DNA of 64,000 nt. It comes from an uncultured Eubacteriales bacterium (GTDB lineage: Bacteria > Bacillota > Clostridia > Oscillospirales > CAG-382). Position 1 is the first letter of the stretch. Each line of letters begins with the position of its first letter. The position numbers and the translations under genes were made by a program. The notes under the pieces are model-generated. The model was not told where the DNA came from. It worked only from the letters and a program-made list of their open reading frames with translations, and did not search any database. The stretch covers positions 1 through 64,000 of the forward strand of contig URJL01000006.1 of the NCBI GenBank assembly GCA_900548115.1. The letters are read 5' to 3'. Of this stretch, positions 25,932 to 33,570 are shown piece after piece.

Positions 25932-27992
25932 ATGAATATTGCCGTCGACATTGATGATACCTTAACCGACACATACAGCTATTTCCGTCCCTTCACCGCG
26001 GAATTTTTCGGGATCAGCGAAGAAGAATTGGACCGCCGCGGCATTTCCTACAGCAATCTTCCCGCTGAATGGAAGAAGCGCGAGACGGAATTTCTGAAAA
26101 AATACTGTGACGCAAAAGTTCCCGCCACGCCATTCAAGGCGGATGCGGCTCAAGGTGTGGCGGCGCTTCGCAAAATGGGACACCGCATTGTCATTATCAC
26201 AGGGCGAACACCCGATTTTTACACCGACCCGTATGCCGCAACGCGCGAAGAACTGCGCCGTGGCGGGATCGAATACGACAAGCTTGTTTGCACCCTTGAC
26301 AAAGGATCGGCGTGTCGAAGCGAACACATTGATCTCATGATCGACGATCTTCCCGCCAATTGTCTTGCCGCAAAAGAAACGGGAGCGGAGGCTTTTTTGT
26401 TTGACAGTCCCGTGAATCACACACTGCAGATCGATCTTGTACGCGTACACAGCTGGAACGAAGCGGTCGCGGCGGTACGGTGCTTGGAATCCGAAAAAAA
26501 GACGCTTCTTTCCGCCTTTTCGACCAACGGTGAACCGATTCTTTTGGTACTTCCGCGCATGAAAGGTCCGCACGGCGAAGTTTTTTCCGTAACGGCTCTC
26601 CCCGAAAACGGAAAATTCGCGACCGACCGCACCGAAGACATAAACTTCGGTTACGGAAAAACGCACTGTCTTTGCTGCGCCGTACACGACGATAAAAAAA
26701 CCGCCTATTATTCCTCCTCCGCCACCGACTTTATTCTCACGATCCCGCGCGGGGGAAGATATACGCTGCATATCTTCGGCGAGAAGCCGTATATCACCCG
26801 AAACAGCAAAGAAATTCCGGGCTTTACCGTCGACCTTTTGCCGCCGCCCGACAAAGGATTTATGTGGGAGGACGACGGAAAAGGGACGATACGCGTCGTA
26901 AAAGGCGACCGCCCCCTGCCTGCCCATGAAAAAAACGCAAAAGCTTCGCCTGTTCCGTTTCCTCCTCTTTCCGCATTTTCGTCTTTTTCCGAAGCCGAAG
27001 CGCCGCGCGAATACCGTTACGGCTCGGAGCATTCTGCCGAAGAAGAATTCCGCAAGGGGAAAGTGGTGTACACAACAAACAGCGGCGTTGTCGTCGGCGA
27101 AATTCACATCGTGCCCAAGGGGAAAAAATGTGCTCCCGTCACAATCGGCGTTGTGACCGACACTCATCTTAATGTTCTGAACGAAAAGGACAAATACGAC
27201 CCCGAGGTGCAGTTCACCGACAAGACCCGTTATTGGCTGCGCGGCGGCGCATCGGTTGAAAGCGCAAAGCGGGCATTTGATTTCGCCGCACATTACGACG
27301 CTCTTATCGTGACCGGCGATATCATCGACTATCTTTCGTTCGGCGCGCTCGACACCATGAAAGAAATTCTGTGCGACCCGTATCCCGACGGGCTGTTCGC
27401 CCTCGGCGGGCACGACGTGACGCGCAATATGGAATCGGGCTTTCCCGACGCAAAACCTCTTTCCGAGCGGCAAAGCTTGAATCAAAGCTATCGCGCACAC
27501 GATATTTTCTATACATCGCGTCTTGTTTCCGACAGCGTTTTGTGCATTCAAACAGACAACGGTTCGTCGCGTTATTGGGAGGGACAAGTTGAAAAGCTCA
27601 GCGCCGACCTTGCTCTTGCGCGCAAGAACGGTTATACCGTGCTTTTGTTCCAGCATGAACCGCTCGCCACGGGGAATCCCGAAGACACGGCTGTTCCGAG
27701 CCTTTGCCGAGACGCCTCCTCCGACAAGGTAACTTATAACTTCTACGATTCGGCGCACATCGGCGGCATAAACCGCCCGAACGAGACCGAAGCGTCCAAG
27801 GCGGTCTATTCGCTCATCACGCAAAACGGCGACATTATCGGCGGCATTTTCTGCGGTCACCGTCACTATCGCTATTATACCGAGATCAAGGCGACCGATC
27901 CCGACGGGAATGCGCTCGTCATACCGCAATATGTTTTGCGTGCAAGCGCATATGAAAAAAACGGATATGTAACCAAGATCGTATTCGGATAA
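25932..27992 (+). CDS. Fusion of a HAD 5'-nucleotidase-like domain and a calcineurin-like phosphoesterase
   Basis: A 686-residue protein with two phosphatase domains. Residues 1-185 are HAD-like: DIDDTLTDT (nucleophile Asp6, acid Asp8), ITGRT (Thr90), and MIDDLP (Asp138/139), resembling the NT5C/YorS nucleotidases. Residues 190-330 are a beta-rich linker domain without a recognised family. Residues 400-686 are a metallophosphoesterase: TDTH (Asp410, His412), GDIID (Asp463), QHEP and GHRH. The usual GNHD/E motif is GGHD (492-495), so the asparagine metal ligand is missing. No signal peptide. AAAGGAG precedes ATG 25932; the open frame upstream crosses the promoter. The combined role, perhaps sugar-phosphate or nucleotide turnover, is inference. 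Confidence 0.82.
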   Translation: MNIAVDIDDTLTDTYSYFRPFTAEFFGISEEELDRRGISYSNLPAEWKKRETEFLKKYCDAKVPATPFKADAAQGVAALRKMGHRIVIITGRTPDFYTDPYAATREELRRGGIEYDKLVCTLDKGSACRSEHIDLMIDDLPANCLAAKETGAEAFLFDSPVNHTLQIDLVRVHSWNEAVAAVRCLESEKKTLLSAFSTNGEPILLVLPRMKGPHGEVFSVTALPENGKFATDRTEDINFGYGKTHCLCCAVHDDKKTAYYSSSATDFILTIPRGGRYTLHIFGEKPYITRNSKEIPGFTVDLLPPPDKGFMWEDDGKGTIRVVKGDRPLPAHEKNAKASPVPFPPLSAFSSFSEAEAPREYRYGSEHSAEEEFRKGKVVYTTNSGVVVGEIHIVPKGKKCAPVTIGVVTDTHLNVLNEKDKYDPEVQFTDKTRYWLRGGASVESAKRAFDFAAHYDALIVTGDIIDYLSFGALDTMKEILCDPYPDGLFALGGHDVTRNMESGFPDAKPLSERQSLNQSYRAHDIFYTSRLVSDSVLCIQTDNGSSRYWEGQVEKLSADLALARKNGYTVLLFQHEPLATGNPEDTAVPSLCRDASSDKVTYNFYDSAHIGGINRPNETEASKAVYSLITQNGDIIGGIFCGHRHYRYYTEIKATDPDGNALVIPQYVLRASAYEKNGYVTKIVFG

Positions 27993-28021
27993 GCGCCGAG
28001 ATATGCGGTAATACAATCAAG

Positions 28022-28052
28022 AAAAAAGGACTCCCTCGGCGTCCTTTTTCTT
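28022..28052 (+). terminator. Rho-independent terminator
   Basis: AAAAAAGGAC with GTCCTTTTT around a 9-nt loop, followed by a T-rich tract, 30 bp after the fusion gene. Confidence 0.75.
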
Positions 28053-28111
28053 TCTTTTTCTTCTTTTTTCTCGCTTTTTATGCCGAAATATTCCATAAAC
28101 ACTTTTTACTC

Positions 28112-28140
28112 TTGCTTTTTTTCGACAACTGTGATAGAAT
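28112..28140 (+). promoter_or_regulatory. Sigma-A promoter of the purine permease
   Basis: TTGCTT (28112-28117) and TAGAAT (28135-28140), 17-bp spacing. It leaves a 140-nt leader before the start codon. Confidence 0.6.
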
Positions 28141-28146
28141 AATTTC

Positions 28147-28287
28147 GGAAAGATTTTGCGTCGGCACGCACGGCGCTTTTTCTTTTCTCTCAGGGTATTC
28201 GAAAAGAACCGGTCGGAGCGCCGACGGGTTTTGTTCGTGCGCCCTTTTCCCGCGTGCGCGGAAAAATTACAGAAAGGATCCATCATT
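28147..28287 (+). promoter_or_regulatory. GC-rich structured 5' leader of the purine permease gene
   Basis: CGTCGGC (28159-28165) can pair with GCCGACG (28220-28226); the neighbouring CGCAC (28167-28171) can pair with GTGCG at 28237 or 28254; GGCGC (28172-28176) pairs with GCGCC (28218-28222); and CCGCG-TG-CGCGG is a local hairpin. Some of these pairings exclude others. The purine riboswitch core is not present, so this is not a known class that I recognise. Confidence 0.35.
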
Positions 28288-29715
28288 ATGGAACAACTGT
28301 TCAAGCTGAAAGCAAACAACACAACGGTGCGGAAAGAAATTTTCGCGGGACTCACCACTTTTATGACGATGGCGTACATCATCGCGCTGAATCCGAATCT
28401 TTTAACCGACTTCGGTCAGCAAAATGAAAGCGGACTTTGGAACGCCGTTTTCCTCGCCACCTGCATCTCCTCCGCGATCGGAACGGTTCTGATGGCGTTT
28501 CTTGCCAACAAGCCTTTCGCCATGGCGCCCGGTATGGGACTCAACTCCTTCTTTGCCCTGGTCGTTTCGAACATTGTCGCCGTCACGGGCATGACCTATC
28601 TCGAATCTTTCCGTTCGGCGCTGGTCATCATTTTCATCGAGGGCATCCTCTTTACGGTCCTCTCGGTCTTTAAGATCCGCGAAAAGATCGTCACCGCCAT
28701 TCCCTTCGGCGTGCGAATCGGTATCGCGCCCGCCATCGGTCTTATGCTTTTGAACATCGGCTTCGGCTCGAACGCCGGCATTTATTCCGAAAAGGGCGGC
28801 GCTTTCTACATGATGCGCGACTTTTTCGGCTCGCTTACCCCTTCTTTTGCCAAAGAGAGCATGGGAAGCGGTTACGCGCAGATGATCCTCACGGTCGTTA
28901 CGGCATTTTTCGGACTGTTTCTCATCATCATTCTTGCTCATCACAAGGTAACGGGTTCGGTTCTGTTCGGTATGCTCGGCGCCTCTGTTCTTTACTGGGC
29001 GGGCGAAGCGATCTTTTTGCACACCAACCCCTTTGCTTCGTTAAAGGGCGCTTCGTTTATTCCTCCTTTTGCCGATCTTGCCAACGCTACGCTCTTTAAG
29101 CTGGATTTTGCGGGATTCGTGCAGATCGGTTGGTTCACTATTATAACACTTGTTCTCACCTTCTGTATCATCGACATGTTCGACACCATCGGAACGCTGG
29201 TCGGTACGGCATCGCGCGCCGGTATGCTCGATAAAAACGGCAGCATGCCCAACATGCGCGAAGCGCTCCTTTCCGATGCGGTCGGCACGGTCGTCGGCTC
29301 GGTCACGGGTACTTCGACGGTCACGACCTTTGTCGAATCGGCTTCGGGCGTCGAGGTCGGCGGAAGAACCGGTCTCACCGCGCTGACGACGGGTCTTTTG
29401 TTCCTTGCCTGCATCTTCCTTGCTCCGATCGCCGCCATTATCCCCGCCGCCGCAACCTCTTCGGCGCTCATTTACGTGGGACTTCTGATGCTCGGCGGAC
29501 TGCGCAACATTCAATTTGACGACATTGCCCAGACCTTCCCGGTATTCCTCATGCTCATCGCCATGCCGGTCTCGGGTTCGATCGGACATGCCATCGGTAT
29601 CGGCATGATCTCGTACACGATCATTTGCCTGTTTACCGGCAGAAGAAAAGAAATTTCGCCGCTGACCTACGTCATCTCGGCGATCTTCCTTGTTAAGTTC
29701 TTCCTGGTTGTATAA
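28288..29715 (+). CDS. NCS2-family purine permease (AzgA/PbuG type)
   Basis: A 475-residue transporter for adenine, guanine or hypoxanthine by proton symport. Signature features: VRKEIFAGLTTFMTMAYII at the N-terminus, about 13 hydrophobic segments, GMGLNSFFAL in TM3, the FDTIGTLVGTASRAG stretch and the TSTVTTFVES motif of the AzgA branch. The start at 28288 follows GAAAGGATC; upstream in-frame codons lie in the structured leader. The gene is monocistronic and ends before a strong terminator. Exact base preference is not readable. Confidence 0.94.
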   Translation: MEQLFKLKANNTTVRKEIFAGLTTFMTMAYIIALNPNLLTDFGQQNESGLWNAVFLATCISSAIGTVLMAFLANKPFAMAPGMGLNSFFALVVSNIVAVTGMTYLESFRSALVIIFIEGILFTVLSVFKIREKIVTAIPFGVRIGIAPAIGLMLLNIGFGSNAGIYSEKGGAFYMMRDFFGSLTPSFAKESMGSGYAQMILTVVTAFFGLFLIIILAHHKVTGSVLFGMLGASVLYWAGEAIFLHTNPFASLKGASFIPPFADLANATLFKLDFAGFVQIGWFTIITLVLTFCIIDMFDTIGTLVGTASRAGMLDKNGSMPNMREALLSDAVGTVVGSVTGTSTVTTFVESASGVEVGGRTGLTALTTGLLFLACIFLAPIAAIIPAAATSSALIYVGLLMLGGLRNIQFDDIAQTFPVFLMLIAMPVSGSIGHAIGIGMISYTIICLFTGRRKEISPLTYVISAIFLVKFFLVV

Positions 29716-29730
29716 CCGATAAAGAAATTC

Positions 29731-29760
29731 AAAAAAGCGGGGCGAAAGCCCCGCTTTTTT
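29731..29760 (+). terminator. Rho-independent terminator of the purine permease
   Basis: AAAAAAGCGGGGC-GAAA-GCCCCGCTTTTTT: 13-bp stem with a GAAA tetraloop. Confidence 0.95.
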
Positions 29761-29865
29761 CAGCTGTAAGAGTCCGGTTGCCTTCGGCATTTACACTTGC
29801 AAAATTCGCTTCGTGCGGAACAAACGCTTTTCGCCGCCCCTAATTAAAAAAGAAAAAGTCCTTTA

Positions 29866-29900
29866 CGAAAATAAATCCCGCCGCAAATTGCGGCGGGATT
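29866..29900 (-). terminator. Terminator of the ABC importer/adaptor operon
   Basis: An 11-bp stem AATCCCGCCGC / GCGGCGGGATT with a 5-nt loop, followed on the minus strand by TTTATTTTC. Confidence 0.85.
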
Positions 29901-29909
29901 ATTTTGATT

Positions 29910-32480
29910 TTACTTATCCTCGGTAACGTATACCGATACGCGGCTTTGGATGATCGAGCAAACATCCTTTGCCGACTTCTTACCGGAGAAGAAAGCGCCG
30001 GTCTCCTCTTCGATAATTTTGTTGACCTCTTTGTTTGTTCGAACGACCGTATCGGCGGCGTTGATCATGGCGAGAATCTTGTCGATATCCTTCTGCGTGG
30101 TCTTGAGAGCTTCTTTCTCGGACATATCGCCCGCGTAGGGGATAAAGCCGTCATCGATGGAAATGTCGCCGTCGATAGCGACATCATCGGTTGCAAGGAC
30201 CTTTTCGTCGGCGGTATCGACCGTATCGGCAGTCTCGTCGACCGCATCGGTCGCATCGTCTGTATCTGCCGTCTCCTCAACCGCTTCCGTCTCGGGTACG
30301 GCACCCGCGTCATCATAGGCAATGCGGCTTCCGTCGATAGTGCCGCGCTCCCAGCCGTAATCCTCATCGGGATTCAACGCAGCGGCAATTTTGTCTTCCA
30401 TAACGTCCTTGCGGATCGAAAGACCGTAGCCCTGCTCCTGATAATCTTTGCTCAAAAGGTACTTGATAAAGCTCCACGATTCCTCACGGAAAGGCGATTT
30501 TGCCGAAACGGCAACCTCCATCGAGGGATTGATGGCAACGCCGCTTCCGCCGCCCTCGGGCGCGGGGAAGCCCGTCAGGACATAATCCTGACCGTAGGTG
30601 CGCTTAACATAACGGAACTGATTAAAGTTGCTGATGTTCTGCATTGCGAACAGGACCTTGCCGCTCTGATACATTTCACGTTCGCCGTCGCCGTTACCGC
30701 TGTCCATCAGATTCTGATATTCATCCCAGTCAACCTCCTCGGGAAATTCCTTGACAATTTCAAGCCATCCCGCAAAATCGTCGGAGTCGAACGCGCCGTA
30801 TCCGCCGTTTGCCTTCAGGAATTCGTTGAGTATAATGTAGCCGCCGGCATAACCCGTCAAAAGATCGCTTCTCGTGTTGGAGGGAGCAAATACCATCGAA
30901 TCGGGGTTTTGCTTGCGGACATTCAGAAAGTCCTGCATGGAAATGGTGGTCTTTCCGCCGAAATAATCTTTGGCGGAAATGAGGCAGTTGAGATAGTACG
31001 AGGTGATGATACTGTAGATCTTGCCGTCCTGTGCTGTCGCGTTCAGGATGTTTTCGTAATAATCGGCAGGATTGAAATCCGCATCCGAATCCATATACTT
31101 TTTCAGATCGGCAATAAGGTTCTTCGAAACGTAATTTTCAAGCGGAAGTCCTTCCAGGCTGAACATATCGGGAATATTGCCCGAGATAATGTCGTTGTTC
31201 AGCTTGGTCGTACCGGCTTCCCAGTCATTGTCGCTGTTGTATTTCGAATAATCGATGAAGCGGATACGGTAATCGGTGTTTTGCTTGTTAAAGTCGATGA
31301 TCGCGTCCTGAAGATTGGAATTAAGATATACGGCGGCAAAGTCCAGAACGTATTTTTCCACCGCGTCGCCGTCGGATACGGGCGTGAGGATCGCCGTTCT
31401 CTGATTTTCGTATTTCGAGTCGTATTCGGTGCAGATAAAACGCTTATTTCCGATATAACCCGTAATGTTGGCGCGGTTGCCGTTGATGTCGGAATTGATG
31501 TAATTTAAAACCTCCTTGTTTTCACCGGTCGAGAGGTTTAATTCCTGAATACCCGATGTGGTGGTGTAATAGATCGTGTTGTTTTCGCCCGCATAGAACG
31601 TATACAGATCGGCATAATCCTTGCAGTCGAAAAGATCTTCGAATTTGCCCGTGTCAAGATCCAATTTCTTGAGCATGCGGGAGGAATCGTTTTCGCCGTA
31701 GGTAACCACCAAAGCCAAAATTTCGCCTTCGGGGGTCGCGGTGATGCTGTTTACGTACTGATTGTCGTTTTCGCCGAACATTTCGACCTTTTTGATAAGC
31801 TTGCCTTCGCCGTCCACGACAAAGATTTTATTGTAGGTCTGAAGTGCAAGGTTGCCCGCCTTATCGACAAACATGTTGTCTACATACTTATTATCTTCAT
31901 CATCAAAAAGAGTGTCGACGTTAACACGGGTGATTTCGGAGCCGGTGCTGTCCTCGTGAACGAGGTCGATCGTGCTTTCGTAAATATTGTTTTCCTCATC
32001 CGACCAGTCGGAATGGCTTCTGCTGTACATATACCATACCGAGCCGTCCTTCATCGGAAGAATGGCATTTACCGAATCGTAGTCCGCGGTGGAATTGGCT
32101 TCGTCGTAATTGTTGCTGTTTTTGAAGATACGGACAACATCGATCGAGCCGTTTTCTTCGTTTAGCTTCATCAGGCTGTAACCGTTCTCATAGGTCGTTT
32201 CATCCTCGGTCGCGCCCTTGATCTCCTTCCAGTAATATGATGTAAAGTAGTACTGTCCGTCAACCGCCGTAACGCGCTCGATCGAATTGTTTGAGCCGGC
32301 ATCCTTGTCGGTTTTTAAGTACTGCATGGAGTAAACGTTCGAAAGCTTCATAAGCTTTGCCGCGCGCTTTTGCTCCAGTTCTTTTTGCGACATTTCGCCG
32401 CCCTTTGCACAAGAGGAAAGGGTGAACACCGTCGCGCCTGCGAGCAGTAGGGACAGCCCCTTTTTCATTTTTTGTGTCAT
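29910..32480 (-). CDS. Giant solute-binding lipoprotein: propeller-like domain plus CUT1 substrate-binding domain
   Basis: An 856-residue extracellular lipoprotein. The signal peptide ends in a lipobox (LSSC, Cys24). Residues ~45-375 are beta-rich with regular repeats (FVDKAGNLAL, TATPEGEILAL), propeller-like. From ~385 it is a type-1 extracellular solute-binding protein (AIIDFNKQNTDYRIRFIDY; IPDMFSLEG; the final IIQSRVSVYVTED helix). An acidic stretch (~730-775, repeats of ETADT/DATDAV) is inserted before the C-terminal helices. Twice the usual ~430-residue length. RBS AAGGAG; its ATG overlaps the preceding stop (ATGA). It is the last gene of a five-gene operon and presumably feeds the two permeases there. 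Ligand unknown, probably a sugar. Confidence 0.85.
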   Translation of the reverse strand: MTQKMKKGLSLLLAGATVFTLSSCAKGGEMSQKELEQKRAAKLMKLSNVYSMQYLKTDKDAGSNNSIERVTAVDGQYYFTSYYWKEIKGATEDETTYENGYSLMKLNEENGSIDVVRIFKNSNNYDEANSTADYDSVNAILPMKDGSVWYMYSRSHSDWSDEENNIYESTIDLVHEDSTGSEITRVNVDTLFDDEDNKYVDNMFVDKAGNLALQTYNKIFVVDGEGKLIKKVEMFGENDNQYVNSITATPEGEILALVVTYGENDSSRMLKKLDLDTGKFEDLFDCKDYADLYTFYAGENNTIYYTTTSGIQELNLSTGENKEVLNYINSDINGNRANITGYIGNKRFICTEYDSKYENQRTAILTPVSDGDAVEKYVLDFAAVYLNSNLQDAIIDFNKQNTDYRIRFIDYSKYNSDNDWEAGTTKLNNDIISGNIPDMFSLEGLPLENYVSKNLIADLKKYMDSDADFNPADYYENILNATAQDGKIYSIITSYYLNCLISAKDYFGGKTTISMQDFLNVRKQNPDSMVFAPSNTRSDLLTGYAGGYIILNEFLKANGGYGAFDSDDFAGWLEIVKEFPEEVDWDEYQNLMDSGNGDGEREMYQSGKVLFAMQNISNFNQFRYVKRTYGQDYVLTGFPAPEGGGSGVAINPSMEVAVSAKSPFREESWSFIKYLLSKDYQEQGYGLSIRKDVMEDKIAAALNPDEDYGWERGTIDGSRIAYDDAGAVPETEAVEETADTDDATDAVDETADTVDTADEKVLATDDVAIDGDISIDDGFIPYAGDMSEKEALKTTQKDIDKILAMINAADTVVRTNKEVNKIIEEETGAFFSGKKSAKDVCSIIQSRVSVYVTEDK

Positions 32481-33550
32481 GCTTTCTTCTCCTTCTTCTG
32501 TCGTATTTTTTTTCGGATTGTCGTATAAGCATCGGAAACATGGTGAACCGCGCCCTTTACAAGGATTTCTTTGCGGTTAAACAGCAAGACGATCCAAAAG
32601 AGCAGGTACAAAATCGGCGGCAGAATAAAGATCACGAGAAGGATCCCGATATAATGCGCCCGATTGTCCGCAAGACGAGCGGCGTTTTCCCAGTAAGGAT
32701 AAACGATATTGTCGGTGCGAAGAATACGGTCTTTCGTGTTCTTCAGCCCTTTCACCACCGAAAGTGCCGAATAGCGGTTTGTGTTTTCTACATAATGATA
32801 CTCTCCTTCCTTAAGATTCAAAGTATTCCGAAAAAGCTTCATGCCGTAACCGTCTACGGGGTCGGGAAGAACGGCTTCATACCGCGTAACAGGAATTTCT
32901 TCCGTCGAAAGGCGCGACGCCAGCGCATAGGGAATATAGGCGGTCGGCGCGCTTCCGTATTCTTTTTTTTCGGGTTTTCCCTCGGGTCCCTTTGTCACGC
33001 CGAGCACCGTGCAGTGGATACCGCCGACCTCGACCGACATACCCGAAACATCCAGTGCGCCGAAGAGCTGCCATGCAAGATTCTCATCGAGTATGACGCC
33101 CGTTTCCATCAGTTCATCGCCCGTGAAATACCATCCCGAGTACATTTGGATCGGATGAAAGTAGAAGAAATCGCCGCCGACGCAAAAGGTGCGGACCGCG
33201 TCGGCACTTCCCTTTTTGCCCGCATAATGAAAATTCCGCTCACTGCTGTATGCGCTCAAAAACACGCGCGCACCGTCGGGCGCACCGTAGGAATCGGTCG
33301 TGAGCGCCTTTTCAATGTCGGCGTCCAAATAGCGCATGCGCGATGCCGAAAGATTGATGTCCTCGCTTAAGAAGCAGGAGACCTGCGTGTAGCGAAGATC
33401 GCCGCGCTCGAAGCGCTCCCGCGCTCTTCCGTCGACAAGTCCCGAACCGATCCCGTGAAGAATCAGAAAGAAAATGCCGACAAGAAGAAGCGAGAAGCCC
33501 GAGACGATAAGACCGACGATCAGAAGTTTTTTATATTTTTTCAGATTCAT
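32477..33550 (-). CDS. MacB periplasmic-core-like membrane protein, two-TM
   Basis: A 357-residue protein with one membrane helix at each end (about residues 8-32 and 302-327) and a large extracellular region between, similar in layout to the MacB periplasmic core domain (DINLSASRMRYLDADIEKAL; VGGDFFYFHPIQMYSGWYF; GVILDENLAWQLFG). True MacB/FtsX permeases have four membrane helices; here the second and third and the ATPase domain are absent. It ends in a basic lysine-rich tail. It sits between a HlyD-like adaptor and the solute-binding lipoprotein in one operon, with an ATGA overlap to the latter. It may be a structural or signalling partner of the adaptor rather than a transporter. Confidence 0.7.
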   Translation of the reverse strand: MNLKKYKKLLIVGLIVSGFSLLLVGIFFLILHGIGSGLVDGRARERFERGDLRYTQVSCFLSEDINLSASRMRYLDADIEKALTTDSYGAPDGARVFLSAYSSERNFHYAGKKGSADAVRTFCVGGDFFYFHPIQMYSGWYFTGDELMETGVILDENLAWQLFGALDVSGMSVEVGGIHCTVLGVTKGPEGKPEKKEYGSAPTAYIPYALASRLSTEEIPVTRYEAVLPDPVDGYGMKLFRNTLNLKEGEYHYVENTNRYSALSVVKGLKNTKDRILRTDNIVYPYWENAARLADNRAHYIGILLVIFILPPILYLLFWIVLLFNRKEILVKGAVHHVSDAYTTIRKKIRQKKEKKA

Positions 33551-33570
33551 GTCTCACCTCTTCGCCGCGG

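Noticed and set aside
28147..28287. Purine or guanidine riboswitch before the NCS2 permease
   Set aside because: The conserved aptamer core sequences were not found; only generic GC-rich helices are present.
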